A stretch of 64,000 nucleotides of DNA from Fragilaria crotonensis (lineage: Eukaryota > Bacillariophyta > Fragilariophyceae > Fragilariales > Fragilariaceae), in the NCBI GenBank assembly GCA_022925895.1, contig JAKSYS010000100.1:58823-122822 (forward strand). The letters are read 5' to 3'. Position 1 is the first letter of the stretch; each line of letters begins with the position of its first letter. This document shows positions 21,813 to 33,266 of the stretch, piece by piece. The position numbers were made by a program, and so were the translations under genes. The notes beneath the pieces are model-generated. The model saw nothing but the letters and a program-made list of their open reading frames with translations, was not told where the DNA came from and did no database searches.

Positions 21813-21842
21813 GAAAAAGTAACGCATCGGGTGGGGATGCTC
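21813..21842 (-). repeat. Right TIR of MITE
   Basis: Reverse complement of 14231-14260; the two ends are separated only because a 7.1-kb Copia element inserted in between. Confidence 0.85.
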
Positions 21843-22493
21843 TATAAGAGACTTCCAATATCTTCCGAAGTGAAAATTCTGAACTCTTAGTAGGGGCATC
21901 AAATTTCCATGGCACTGCGGACTGCGGACTATATTCTGATGTCACTCATGTCCCCATGTCATGGTGCTTATGCTTCGAGTCATGCGGGCTCGGTCGTCAA
22001 GATTGACTGTGGGCGACGCAGGATCGTGCTGAAAGACAACGCTGATGGCTTATGGCATTTAAAAAAAGTAGCTGCGCGATATCTCTCGCCAATTCGGTCC
22101 TGAGTCGTGACTCCTTTAAAATCAGGACGTCAGGCTTCAGGTATCATCAACCATCAACAAGATATCGATTGATCAAGTGAATAGATTCATCACTACCGGT
22201 AGAAATGATAGTTGTCCCAAACTGCTAACACTCTGAAATGAGCTGACTGCGTCGCAACAGTTCCAGCCTCCAGCATGACGTCGAGGCAACTTCGTGCAAG
22301 ACACAACCACTCGGTTAACCTACCGAACTCACGAATTAGACGCGAACTCAATCTGACTTCTAATGAGCATTCAGCGATGCCAACACGATCCAGAATAAAT
22401 AATTTACCGTGAAATTGTCCGCAAGACATGAAATTGACTCGTGATTTCATTCTGCAAGGATTCCTCACCAGATCACAAAAACAATTTGGAGAA
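21843..22493. other. Gene-free upstream region of the Cys-rich gene
   Basis: No supported gene or RNA. Presumed to hold the promoter of the gene at 22494; no clear core element was identified. Confidence 0.4.
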
Positions 22494-24268
22494 ATGAATA
22501 TGCACCGCATTGCAGCATCTGGGCTAGTCCTCCTCGTGACGTTGACATTGGGCACGATCGCCCAGCAAGTCGATGTGGTAGCTGATGCTTCTGCCCTAAC
22601 ATCCAACCTGAACTCGGCGCCTCCTGCTCCCGTGTCCTTCAACGAATTTTGCGACTATGGCGAGACTTGTTGCCCTGGAGATGGGAGGATGCGCGAGACA
22701 ACGTGCTACTGCGACAGCGACTTGTCTTACTGGTACTGCTATGATGGAGGAGGGGCGATGATTCCTGCCCATCATTGTGTCCCGAGACCCCGCCTGAAAC
22801 GTTCGACACATGCGATATTGATAGCCGCTTTTCATGTGCCTACGGCGACGCGGTTGTCTGCGATGAAACCGAAATGACATTTGAGAGTGAGCAAGAATGT
22901 TCTTGCTATGCGGGTCAGTACATTTGCACCAAGAACATCTGTCCAGAGGCTTGTCCAGCGACTCAGCCAATTCAAGGCGAAACGTGCTCGCCCTTCAACG
23001 GCTTCTCTTGCTATTACGATGAGTTCTGCTGCCCTGACGAGGGGGGTGCGTGTGCGCCCGTGACAACTTGTTACTGTGATAATGGAGCGACTAACTGCAA
23101 CGAAGACCAAGTTTGGGCAAGCATTCCCTGCAATTCGGTGTGCCCTGACACACCACCCACTAGTTATGTCGACTCATGTGACATTGACAGCCGATTCAAA
23201 TGTACATATGGCGAACCGTTTTATTGCAATATCACCGACATGATGCACGAGAGCGAGCGAGAGTGTCATTGTGCTAACGGAGTTTTTGTATGCTATGAGA
23301 ACGCATGCCCTGTCACATGTCCGGTGGTCAAGCCAGTTGATGGCGATGTTTGCTCGCCCTTCATCGATTACTACTGTCCCTATGAGGAGTTCTGTTGCCC
23401 TACAGGAGACGCCAATGAGACTTGCGTGCCAGATACGACATGTTATTGCGAAGATTCAGTCACCACCTGTTACCAAGGTGCATCCGAAGGCAGTCTTCCC
23501 TGCCCATCAATGTGTCCCGAGAGTCCGCCTGACACGTTCGATACATGCGATATTGACAGCCGCTTCTCGTGTGTCTACGGCGACGCATTTGTCTGTGATG
23601 AGGTTGGATGGGAGTACGAGTATGAAAAACAATGTGTCTGTACTGACGGTCATTTCTATTGCACTTCCAACGCTTGTCCAGTTGCATGCCCAGCGACACA
23701 ACCTGTTGAAGGCGAGGCTTGTACTCCGTTCAAGGATTATTATTGCTCCTACGACGAGTTCTGCTGCTCTGGTGACGACGCTGACGTGTGCGTCCCAAAG
23801 ACGGAATGCTATTGCAACAGCAATATGACAATCACATGCTACGAACCCACGATCAGCTGCCCCTCGGTTTGTCCCGTGTCGACACCAATCGATAACAACT
23901 CGTCGCTCTGCACTATTGATGAGCGATATTTGTGCAGCTACGAGAATGGGACATGCGAAAGTCCATACGAAGCAGGAGGTATAAGCTGCACTTGCACCTT
24001 TGGGCTTTTTACGTGTACTCAACAGTGCATGGGTGACGATTTCATCTTTTTTGAAGTTATTGATAATGGTGCTGCTGGGAATTCTGATCCTCTTGAGACT
24101 GTTGAAGAGGAGGAGGAGAACGTGGAGCCTCGCAGCATCACTTCGGATGAGGCAGAAAGCAAAGATCCGAGCAATGGCAAGAAGCAAATGAAGAAGAAGA
24201 AGCACGCGAACGCGATGAGAGGTCAGACGAAGAAAGACGGCAAGGCGAGAACGCTCCTGAGAAGTTAG
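22494..24268 (+). CDS. Secreted cysteine-rich tandem-module protein, one frameshift
   Basis: The ATG at 22494 is chosen because it is followed at once by a signal peptide (hydrophobic core LVLLVTLTLGTIA). An in-frame ATG at 22428 would put a polar stretch before it. The mature part is built of modules of about 120 residues: CDIDSRF-x-C-x-YG...EC-x-C...ACP, then a part with Y-x-Y/F-D/E-EFCC and TTCYC. CDIDSRF-type starts lie near 22820, 23177, 23547 and a diverged one near 23910. One base is missing near 22766 (compare the homologous PCPSMCPES junction at 23500), splitting the gene in two frames. The C-terminus changes to an acidic EEEEE patch and a Lys-rich tail. No known Cys-fold (EGF, WAP, Kazal) fits. 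A role in the cell wall or matrix is inference. Confidence 0.65.
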
Positions 24269-25835
24269 TTGGAGCGTCCATTGGGAAGGATCGCAGTTCC
24301 AGAATAGACGAAAGTTGAAGGAAATCGTACCGAGCAATGACGTGTGTCGCACTTGATGAAGACTTTATACTGTGCGCATGATCAACTGTGCTGAGACGAA
24401 TCGTAAGGGGAAGAAATGGTCACGCCGCAAACTAGAACAATACAGCTTTCCATACATAACACCAATTCTTCATCTCCACACCTTACGAACATGTACCAGG
24501 GGCTACCCCATAACAAGCGTGCGTTTGATTCGAGTACCTTTTGCGCAGCCATCTAGTTCGTTGACTGAAATTCCCGGATGTTATGTTGTAGGTATGCAGA
24601 GTTCTCGACTACTACTTCAGCGTGCCCTCATACTAACATGATACAACACATTTGCATGCCATCCGCGTAAGCGAACATTGTATTCTTGAAAAGCATAACG
24701 CATTAGTTCCAACTCCCATCTTGGTATTCACTTCTCCCGCTCCCAATTTTCGAGCTAACTTTCTGCCAATGTAGAGGGACAATAGAATTTCCGGGGAAAT
24801 TACCAACCTTGGAATTCTTCCCGAGTACAAGCACATGTACGCTTGCAAGGCAATATACAAGTATGAATACAGGGCCTCGTCCCAAGTTCAGCGTACCCAC
24901 ATCATGCAGCAGGACAGAATCGAGACCACGACCAACCCTACGCATACATGACCCGACAACGGGTAGGGTCCTTCCCATCGCTTTTCGGGGTTCGTGAGCA
25001 ATTGACGACGATGACGTTGTGGGGGTCCAGGAGGTTCCGGAATGGTCGTTCTCCTGGTAATAAAATCTTGTAGAATCTACTACCAGTAAGGGAAAACGTC
25101 GTGAACCCCCAGGCGTTGTCGCTGGCAAATCTTCATGGGATGGACAGCAAACCATGTATGTATAGCACTGATGACTTGTATACAGTCGTATGTTCCGTCG
25201 ATGTTCACGCTCCGGCTTTCGCGTATGATACAAGGATAGTCCGCCTTTTCTAACTTAATAGGATTCGTCATCGTGTCATCATCCGAAAACTACCCTAACG
25301 ATCGATTTTTACTACTGCCCAAACCTGGGAATTTCGGAAAACATTCAACAGATCGCCACGTACTGTGAAGAACGGATGGCGTACTCTCCAAGAACATCTA
25401 AAGAAGGTCGTAACATAGGTGATCTGAATGACTGGACATTACATTGATTACTGAAAGACACGACGAGGAAGGGCAAAGACTTTTTCGTTTTCAGTATTGT
25501 TGCAGAGCAGCAGTAAAATACTTACAGTACTTGATTCCGGTAGGAATATCTTGTAGAGGACAGGTAAGATTGACAAAGGAGGCACGGACCGTTTTATCTA
25601 TTATACTGTAGATCCCAGGTATCCTTCCACTACGAACAGTGACCCGTCACTCTGTACCAGGTGGAAAGCGTACGTCCTTCTGGGGTGGTCTTCGACATGT
25701 ACGAAGTGTACTTGGTACTACACAAACCCATCGACCACAATCGCAGCATCAACAGATTCTCTTGATTGTCTTGATGCAGAAAACAGAAGCTGTTGCAACC
25801 TTGTTGTTTCGAGCACAGTACCAGTACATTCTCTG
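24269..25835. other. Gene-free stretch
   Basis: Frames up to 176 codons occur on the minus strand (24703-25233) but have no recognisable domain, no good start context and a random-looking composition. Nothing else is supported. Confidence 0.4.
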
Positions 25836-27342
25836 ATGGGCAGTCGTTCTGTCGTTGCGAATGGCACTATGCATACTAACGTTGATGCTCTCCAACCATT
25901 CTATCCATACGACAACAACGATGTGGGCAGCACAGCCGTGCAGCCGGCAATTGTACGCTTTACTCCAAGTACATGTAATATGCGTACTACTATGTTTTCT
26001 GGTGTGCCGGGAATTCCGAGCGAATCCACGCGTACCGCCAATCATGACTGCCATTACACGTCGAACTCCACGACAACCGCCGCCACGACACCCGCAATGG
26101 TTGGGCAAGACTTTCAACTCATGAACAACTGGTCCCTCACGTTTTCCAACACAACAGGTGAAAACACCCATCTTGGCACAACACGATCCACCAATCTCCA
26201 TGATATGACGCTTCCTACAACACCAACACTGACTGCTCTTCAACTCCAACTCTTGCGGTCATGCGAAGAAAGTGCCTCCCAGCCCATGCTCATCATGTGC
26301 GAAAACGACAAGGCGAGTCTTACTACTACAACACCAATTACAGCATCAAATTCTACTACTACTACTACCACTACAACGAAAGGACTCACCAGTGCTGGTA
26401 ATGCCTCGGCGATCGTTACCTTGGCATGTGACGACGATGATGATGACGACGGTGGCGTGGAATACAACGAGACAGAGGATACGAAAACCAAGAGCCTTCC
26501 TCCTCCTCATCATCATGCAGCAGCAGAAAGAACAACAACGACAACATCCAATACCACAATTCCAAACATGACCAGCATCACTCCTCTCATGCAGTCATCT
26601 CCGTTTATCGGTCCACTACCATTCTTCAATCCTGGTGCAATTATTCATGTTGCAGAAACGCGTAGTCCGTATGATGTTTTGATTGAAAGAGTCAAATGAG
26701 CAAGATGCATGTGGCAATGTTGCCTTTCGGGCCTACGTCAATTCCCGATTGGATCACTACAAGAAAAGTTCCTGACGGGGATTTCGTATTGCCGTTTGTG
26801 TTTCCATTACCAATGCCGTCTTTGCGGCGGGAGGACGATTCTATGCACCGTTGGATAGGAAATGTCGGGGATGGGAAGAAGCCGATATAGATGTGGCACG
26901 AGTCAAGGTGGGGAATTCGATTCGAGACAGTTTGAAGAAAGCGGACGCTGGGACGAACACTGCAGATCCTCATAAGTTTTCGGGATCGACATCGTTTACC
27001 GAGATTGTTGAGTTCTTTCTGCAAGAAATGGCTGTTATGGATGAACTCAATAATGCCCGTGCCATTCCCCGACGACCTCCGTCTGTTGTGATTGACACTA
27101 CCCGATTGGAGAAGTCCAGGACTGAAGGTGTGAGAGAAAAGTCATCCATTGGTGGCGGACATGAAAGTACTACTAATTCAACAACAACAGGTTCAAGTAT
27201 TTCGAGTCCACTGTACAAACGCCCAATTTATTCGTTTGCGCCAAGGGATGGTGCGAGAGTTGCGACACTCGTCAAATCAACGAAAAAAAGAAAGAGACAT
27301 CCGATCCACGAAACGACACGTTTACAAGAATCCGTTCGATAA
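25836..27342 (+). pseudogene. DUF6824-like diatom protein, broken
   Basis: The first frame (25836-26699, 287 codons) is Thr/Asn/Ser-rich with an acidic Asp run and a His run, then reaches SPYDVLIERVK and stops. In the +1 frame the text continues GNVAFRAYVNSRLDHYKK, then a TGA near 26773, and GGRFYAPLD, GWEEADIDVARVKV. Together these match the order of the domain found in many diatom proteins (DVL...GN-x-x-FR...GRF...W...A-x-x-K), which I recall as DUF6824. One inserted base near 26697 plus the TGA separate this from an intact gene. The C-terminal tail is Ser/Thr-rich and ends with basic clusters (TKKRKRHPI) that could be nuclear targeting. The domain is suspected to be regulatory or DNA-binding in diatoms; this is not established here. 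Confidence 0.6.
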
Positions 27343-27564
27343 CCCAAGAATATGGTTCCGTCTCTACTAGAGTGGGGTGGGGAGAGTTGGCCAATTCGCT
27401 ATTAAAACTCGGTTGTCGAACGAGAATGAATCTGTTTTTGATTCATTTCCTGGGAAAAAATGGTCAGACTGAAATGCTTTAATGCAGTCCAGGTCTTTTT
27501 CAATTATAGACTATATGCTTTAACCAGATCAGAACCCGTGAGATTTATAGTTTAGTGTTTCGAC

Positions 27565-27760
27565 GGTAAAGAAACGTCCATCAAGCAACGTGTGCATCAG
27601 CGAAATAAGCCCGGACAATTGATTATACTCGGCATATGTGATGGAAGGCAACATCACAATGTTGATGCCTTAGGTAAAGGAACGTCAATCAAGCACCGTG
27701 TGACGAACTAAAGCATTGACAATTGGCTATTCTCGGCATATGCGTGGAAGGCAACTTCAC
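27565..27760. repeat. Diverged tandem duplication, 108-bp offset
   Basis: 27565-27657 and 27673-27760 share the blocks GGTAAA-(A/G)-AACGTC, ATCAAGCA, ACAATTG and CTCGGCATATG, then GGAAGGCAAC. The pair lies just 3' of the sulfotransferase stop. No coding potential. Confidence 0.7.
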
Positions 27761-27813
27761 GGTAATCGATACCTTCCTATCCCAGCTATAGGGCGGGCTG
27801 CGCCAAAATCACG

Positions 27814-29076
27814 TTACAATTTCGATTTGAATCCATTCCCTCCATCTCGACGAGCCGCTTGGCGCCTTGCAACCAAATCCAAATCGGGATGCTCGTACCC
27901 AAATGTTTCCATAAGCTCAGCATCAAGAATGGCACGAGCGGCAATGTGATCTCGGAGTGGGAAACGGTCCCAGGTGCGAACGTTGCCGTACTTGATGACA
28001 GCTTGCAAGTACGTGGTTGACAATCGTTGTTGGTGTCCAGGGACATTGTGCTTGGACGATTCCAACGGAACTTTCATGTTGTTGTACGAATGAATGAGGG
28101 AACCACCCGCGCATTTGCAAATTTGAGGAATCACCTGTTGAGGATAAAATATCAAATCCTCCATCCGGACCATGATACGAGGAAATGCAATGGTATCGTA
28201 ATACCCCCGATTCCAACGATTCCACAAATGTGCCACAGATTCATATTGAATGTTGCCACTTCCGTAGGTAACAATAACTGACTGAGTTGTTTGATTTTCT
28301 CCATTTCCGGCAACGATCCATGGACAAACAATAGTTCTATTCTCATCGCGATCTCTCCAGTGGACCGCGTAGGGCTGCTCGCAAACTGATTTCAACCAAT
28401 CGTAGGGATGACGAATAAGAACAATGGGAAGGACAGCATCGAGCTGTATGTTCTGGTACACGGGATGTTCGATGCGATGACTTTCTCTAAATTCTCTTGG
28501 TGTGTGCTTTCCCCAGGGAGGCTGAAAGGCACGACCGTTGTCGTTTGGAGCATCCGCAGCAGTCTTGGTTGCGGCAGGAGTCGCTGAACGAAGAGGAAGC
28601 TGGCAATTCTCCAAAAGCATTTGATGAAGAAAGTTCGTCCCTGAATTGAATAGGCCTACTGGCGCTATTTGAATCTTGTCCATGCGATTGCGATTCAACA
28701 TTCGAAACTGTTGACATCGATCCAAACCAATTATTCTGGGTTCCTCACCGTATTGATCTTCAATCCACCACCACGGCGGAAGGCGAGGGTAGTCCATTGG
28801 AATCTTGACCCCTGCCTTTTCTAGCATGATCAGTGTCACGTTTATACCTTTGTGCCGGTTGTTGTTGTTTTTGATTAATTGGCATTTCTTCTTATCCCCC
28901 TTGGAGGAGCTTGTACTGGTTGATGAGCGGGAAACAAATGGTAAACCAGTTGCTGATATTGTTGTTGCGGTAGGAGAACGTTCGGAGATGATGATACATA
29001 CAATACCAACCATGTTCATAATGCCCAGAAAATTGAGCAGTCGAATCAAACGTTGCGATTCCCTTCCAGATGCCAT
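27814..29076 (-). CDS. Sulfotransferase-like type II membrane protein
   Basis: A single intact 420-codon frame. Residues ~10-31 form a hydrophobic signal-anchor (LIRLLNFLGIMNMVGIVCIII) after a short charged N-terminus, as in Golgi sulfotransferases. APVGLFNSGTNFLHQML matches the 5'-phosphosulfate-binding loop of PAPS-dependent sulfotransferases, and VLPIVLIRHPYDWLKSVC matches the 3'-phosphate-binding motif with its conserved Arg and His-Pro. A Ser/Thr-rich stem joins anchor and catalytic domain. The predicted reaction is transfer of sulfate from PAPS to a glycan or protein in the Golgi lumen; the acceptor is unknown. Sulfated polysaccharides are common in diatom walls and mucilage (general knowledge). 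This is one of the few long genes in the window without any indel. Confidence 0.8.
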   Translation of the reverse strand: MASGRESQRLIRLLNFLGIMNMVGIVCIIISERSPTATTISATGLPFVSRSSTSTSSSKGDKKKCQLIKNNNNRHKGINVTLIMLEKAGVKIPMDYPRLPPWWWIEDQYGEEPRIIGLDRCQQFRMLNRNRMDKIQIAPVGLFNSGTNFLHQMLLENCQLPLRSATPAATKTAADAPNDNGRAFQPPWGKHTPREFRESHRIEHPVYQNIQLDAVLPIVLIRHPYDWLKSVCEQPYAVHWRDRDENRTIVCPWIVAGNGENQTTQSVIVTYGSGNIQYESVAHLWNRWNRGYYDTIAFPRIMVRMEDLIFYPQQVIPQICKCAGGSLIHSYNNMKVPLESSKHNVPGHQQRLSTTYLQAVIKYGNVRTWDRFPLRDHIAARAILDAELMETFGYEHPDLDLVARRQAARRDGGNGFKSKL

Positions 29077-29506
29077 TTAAGATCCAAGGTGGCACAGTAC
29101 TCACGTACTGCCTCGACTGTCGAGTCCAAGAGGGCTACAAGTACTTTTCCAGCAAGTGATTGTCAATCATGAGCAGTCCGAGTACCAACGATCATCAAAT
29201 CAATGTCACAGGCTCGTAAAATCATGTGAGTCGTTGTGCCTCTAGTTTCATCGATGCAGTGTGCTGAATATTCTATCTTGTATGGCTGGTTTCACGTCAA
29301 AGAAACCTGGCGCAGGCTGCAGTATTGATTGTACAGAAGAGAAGATTTGCTGCGTCGGTGACGTCACGTTTAGAGTATGTTGTCGTGCTGGAAGCAAGGG
29401 TTCTACAATGATATTGCACGCCGTCGTTCGCGACACCTACACTCTTTGCAATCAACCCAGCCCTGACAGGAGCCTTCTCAATACACTTGGCAAGCCAACT
29501 GACTAA

Positions 29507-32091
29507 GTGAGGTTGATTGCACTGATGTCTGACAAAGGCATCCACACCGTTTTGTTCAGGGCTGTCATGTTGCTTCGTGCCGATGACACGTATGGGCCTC
29601 GAATGTCCAATTGTTGGCTTCCTGCTGCAACTTGGGTTGAAGCAATAAGAAAGTCTGGTCACATTGATGGCTCTCTCATCATTGACGTGCGAAAATTTAA
29701 TACCGCCATGTCAAAGTCGAGTTTATTTGGAGAACTCATGACAAGGTTTGAAGGATCAAACGCGACCGGCGTGTTCCGTATCAATTACCAACACCAATAC
29801 TTCTACTATTTCACTGATGAAACAAGACAGGTGGCTTACCCGCGCCCTTTAAATGGCACATGGAAGGAAAGAGTCCTCCAACATGCTGCAAATGTTCTTG
29901 TAATTCCATCAACAAGAGGGAGACCGAGTACTGTCGAAAATGCTCCAGTACTGCCAACAACAAGAGTTGGGCATCCTGGCACCAATGAAAACGAGAATGC
30001 TTCCCCTCTTAAGCGCCAAAGGGTTGATAATGTTGCTCAATCACCATCATGTTTGTATTGGCCAGAAAGTCCAGAAGCTTATCAGCTCTTCAGACCGAGA
30101 GAGTACAATGGAGGTGCCATTGTCGACAATACTGATACGACGAATCTTGAAAGTCCCCAGGAGGCCTTGGAGCGCCGCATCATTCAGCTTCAGGCCGTTC
30201 ACGAGCAAGATAGCTGGCGTGCTATTGTGAAAGGTGGAGACCCCGACAATATCTGTACAAAGGCAGAAGTCTTTGAAATTCGACAAAGGGCGATTTTTCT
30301 CTGTTTGGCTTACCAACTTGCACTCACCAACATGAATGAATGGACGTGGCATCACTGCTGCAAAGTAGCTTGTCAAACGTTGAATAGTCTCAGGATGCAT
30401 CAGGCTACTTTTTAAGACCATTGCGCAATGGAACATCATCTTCAGGAAGCTCGAATGTTTTCCCACCCGAACCCATACGTCCAATGTGGGAAGCGACCCC
30501 TGCCAAGGCTGCTGGAGATATTCCCCGATGCAAAAGACCAGATTGTTGCTTTCGGAGTCAAAAACTTAGCGACCCTAACAATAGAAGGTTTACACGACTT
30601 CATTGTTTCTACCGTTATACCGAGACTTGCATCGGAGTGGCAGAAGGATGAGGAGGTTGCTGCGGCAACGGCCGCGGATACTAGTACAACTAGTAGTACT
30701 ACCATGAGTGACACACCGCAACCTGCCGATAACGACCACAACAACCAAGAAGTTCTTAATAGCTTGTTCCTTCATGCTCATAGACTTGAAAAGATGAGCT
30801 TCTCAACGGCATGGCGCTGGATGCGTCTACTTGGCTTTCGGTACGACACGCGACGAAAGAGTTTCTACGTCGATGGTCACGAACGGGACGACGTTGTGGC
30901 GAATCGTACACAGTTCTGCAAGAACTACCTGACTGAGTTAGAACCCTATTGTAATCGATGGATACAAGTTTCTCTTAGTGAAGCTATGACTATTACAGAT
31001 TTGGATATCGGATTCGGACACAGCTATTTTGACATCGTCGGTAATGAACAACGAATCGAATTCCACATTGACTACTGGAATCGTATTCGAGGAGGTGCCG
31101 AAAGAAGACGGGTTTCTCGGTCCACACTTACCTTCACTACGCGTTGCGGACACTCAATCCTTGGTGTTTCAAGTTGATGATGTCGGTCCATGGTATTTAT
31201 CGGACCATCAGCAGAGAATTCAACGCCATGACCGACCGACAGGCAAAACCAAAGTTGTTGAAAGGTCCAAGAAGGTGCTCCTTGAGGCTCTAAAAGATAA
31301 GGGAGTGACGCTTCAACAGCAACGAGGGTATACAAAAGAGCTTCAAGATTTTGCGGAACAATGGCATTGACGTAGTCGATGTAAAGGAACAGATTGCTCC
31401 GGGATGGGAGGGAAAGCCTAAAGGCCTCCTGCAAGTTCTGGGGAGCGAGGACTGATCGACAGAGCATCATTAGAACAATACACTCTTGAAGGAAGAAAAG
31501 ACGCAATCACCGGCATTGTGGACTTACGTTACTCACTTCGACACCTTCTTGCCGAATGTTATGATTTCAAAGAAGAGGAAACCGCTCTTCAGTTTCTAGG
31601 TTCTCAGCTTGGGTTGTGGTTAATCTAACGCCAAAGTTTCACGCGGAGTTGGCTGGTGAGGGCGTTGAGTACAGCTGGGCACATTCCAAAGCATTCTATC
31701 GACGTATGCCATTGTCAAGAAACGAGGTCGTGACAACTTTAAACAGCTTGTCAAAGATTGCACGTGGCCCATAAAGGTTCTAACAAAAGAGAGATTGAAG
31801 TTTGCATCACGAGCGCGAGCATATATATGCACGTACCATCATCTTGAACAACTGCAGCAGCAAGTAGCTGCTGCCGCGGTAAATGAGGATCCAAATTCTT
31901 CTGCCACCGCCAGGATTCGTGTTGCCCCAATTCCAACAACTCACATCAAACAGGAACTTTTATCATACTCCGACATCGAAAGGGTGAAGAAAGACTTCAG
32001 GAGTCATCGGTGCGTTCTTGATTTTGACAGCGGCTTCGTTCATTCCGAGTTGAGGAATGCAAGGGTCGAAGGTGACTTACTACGATTGTGA
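29507..32091 (+). pseudogene. DDE-superfamily transposase, diatom/fungal 'DGHER' type, multiply frameshifted
   Basis: Successive plus-strand frames give one protein. 29507-30415 is the N-terminal part. 30428-31177 contains FSTAWRWMRLLGFRYDTRRK and FYVDGHERDDVVANRTQF, the signature of a transposase family common in diatoms and fungi, then RIEFHIDYWNRI. 31029-31370 follows with GPWYLSDHQQ; an unlisted frame has PGWEGKPKGLLQVLG. The last parts have ELAGEGVEYSWAHSKAFYRR (likely catalytic Glu) and LTKERLKFASRARAYICTYH, ending at 32091. At least five frame changes (about 30412, 30470, 31100, 31370, 31440, 31620) make it inactive. No terminal inverted repeats or target duplication were found between 29.1 and 32.4 kb, so element ends are unknown. 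The start at 29507 is only the open-frame limit. Confidence 0.65.
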
Positions 32092-32860
32092 GAGTGTGAA
32101 TGTGTAACAAGAAAGATATGGATTGCAGAATTATTCGGCGGAATTTTACTCTGGGATTTTGTATGCGTAGCATAAAACATACCGAGCTGTACGCGAGGAT
32201 GGTCGAGAATGAAACCAGCCATATTCGGTTGGCGTAGTTTTGTCCTGTCAGTTGCTGATGTACTGAATTTCTAAACGTTTCAATGATTTGCAATTTGCAC
32301 ACACTCAGACCTTGACATCTGCGCTCTGAACTGAAACCCTGTCGTTCAAAATCCAGGATGTCGATTGGGGGTTGGTGTGATGGAGCGGCAGCAGCAAATG
32401 TTGTTATGATAGCACAACACTGCTAGTAGCAAGCAGTACCAATGTCCATACACTTTCACTGAAGTCACTTATAGTCGCACTCTTAAAGCCTACTCCGTGT
32501 AATGGCGTCTTGAGATCGATGGAGTACCAGGTACTAGTAGTTGACGAGTTGTAAGTTGTGGTCAAATCAGTGGCGGCTTGTTTCAACCATTGTCCAACGA
32601 ATAAATGGGTCACGAGTGGCGAACTCTCTATCATGAGATCCTAACTGGCATGTGTTAAAGATCTACTGTCACTCTGTCACACTGTCACTCGTAATTACTG
32701 TAAGGTTAAAAACCATACGGTAATACGATAGACAGTCCTATATTTTTCTTAGCCTGTCGGTGACCCGTTCCAGTAGTTCTGCGAATCAGAACTCTGGGTC
32801 CCGCGACCACGCAAGGAATTTAAATTATGTTGCCCTGAGTTTCCCTAAGTATTCAAATCT

Positions 32861-32891
32861 GTTGTGTTGTCAATTTTATTGACAACACAAC
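32861..32891. repeat. Perfect 14-bp hairpin with 3-nt loop
   Basis: GTTGTGTTGTCAAT, then TTT, then its exact reverse complement ATTGACAACACAAC. It lies in otherwise gene-free DNA about 210 bp before a small ORF. It could be a transcript stem-loop, a terminator-like structure or a transposon-end remnant. Confidence 0.7.
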
Positions 32892-33098
32892 TTTTACTAT
32901 GGGATCCATAACTCAAACACCACTCAACAAGTGGGATTAAAGCAACATAACTTTTGTGAGACTCCAACTAATGTTGGAGATCTCACCTTCATTTCTCATC
33001 TACATTTTAACTTATAATTTCCACAAACCAAAAACAGTAAAGGCCTTTACTACTTAGTTCTACATCTTCTACATATTTGTAATAACAAATCTACCATC

Positions 33099-33266
33099 AT
33101 GGTCCACATCTTCAGGACTCCTACGCCCAAAGCTGGACGATCCGTCACGTTCGCTTCCTCTCCCGTCAAGTCCGACGGCAGACTTCTAGGTCCTAATAAC
33201 CTTAAGTCTACCGTCGGCCAGTACTCGCGTACCGATCACACGAATACTGTCAGCATGTGCTCATAA
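33099..33266 (+). CDS. Small ORF, 55 codons
   Basis: ATG at 33099 and TAA at 33264-33266. The product is basic and Ser/Thr-rich (starts MVHIFRTPTPKAG) without any recognised domain. GC content rises over the ORF relative to the AT-rich DNA just upstream, which is the main reason to list it. It could equally be the first exon of a gene or the start of a lost retroelement gag. Confidence 0.2.
   Translation: MVHIFRTPTPKAGRSVTFASSPVKSDGRLLGPNNLKSTVGQYSRTDHTNTVSMCS

Larger units (their letters stand above)
14231..21842. mobile_element. Harbinger-like MITE interrupted by Copia-1
   Basis: A 30-bp terminal inverted repeat beginning GAGCATCCCCACCCGATGCG lies at 14231-14260 and, inverted, at 21813-21842. 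Removing Copia-1 leaves an element of about 500 bp with no coding capacity, i.e. a MITE. The outer bases are TAA (left) and TAT (right), compatible with the 3-bp TWA target of PIF/Harbinger elements but with one mismatch. The TIR resembles the end of the Harbinger copy at 35229-35249 (GAGCATGCCCACC). Copia-1 sits between 14562 and 21669. Confidence 0.75.

Noticed and set aside
22832-24352. Minus-strand frames (up to 281 codons) opposite the Cys-rich gene
   Set aside because: They mirror the module repeats; the plus frame has signal peptide and ordered Cys modules.
24703-25233. 176-codon minus-strand ORF
   Set aside because: No recognisable motif and competing frames; left as gene-free.
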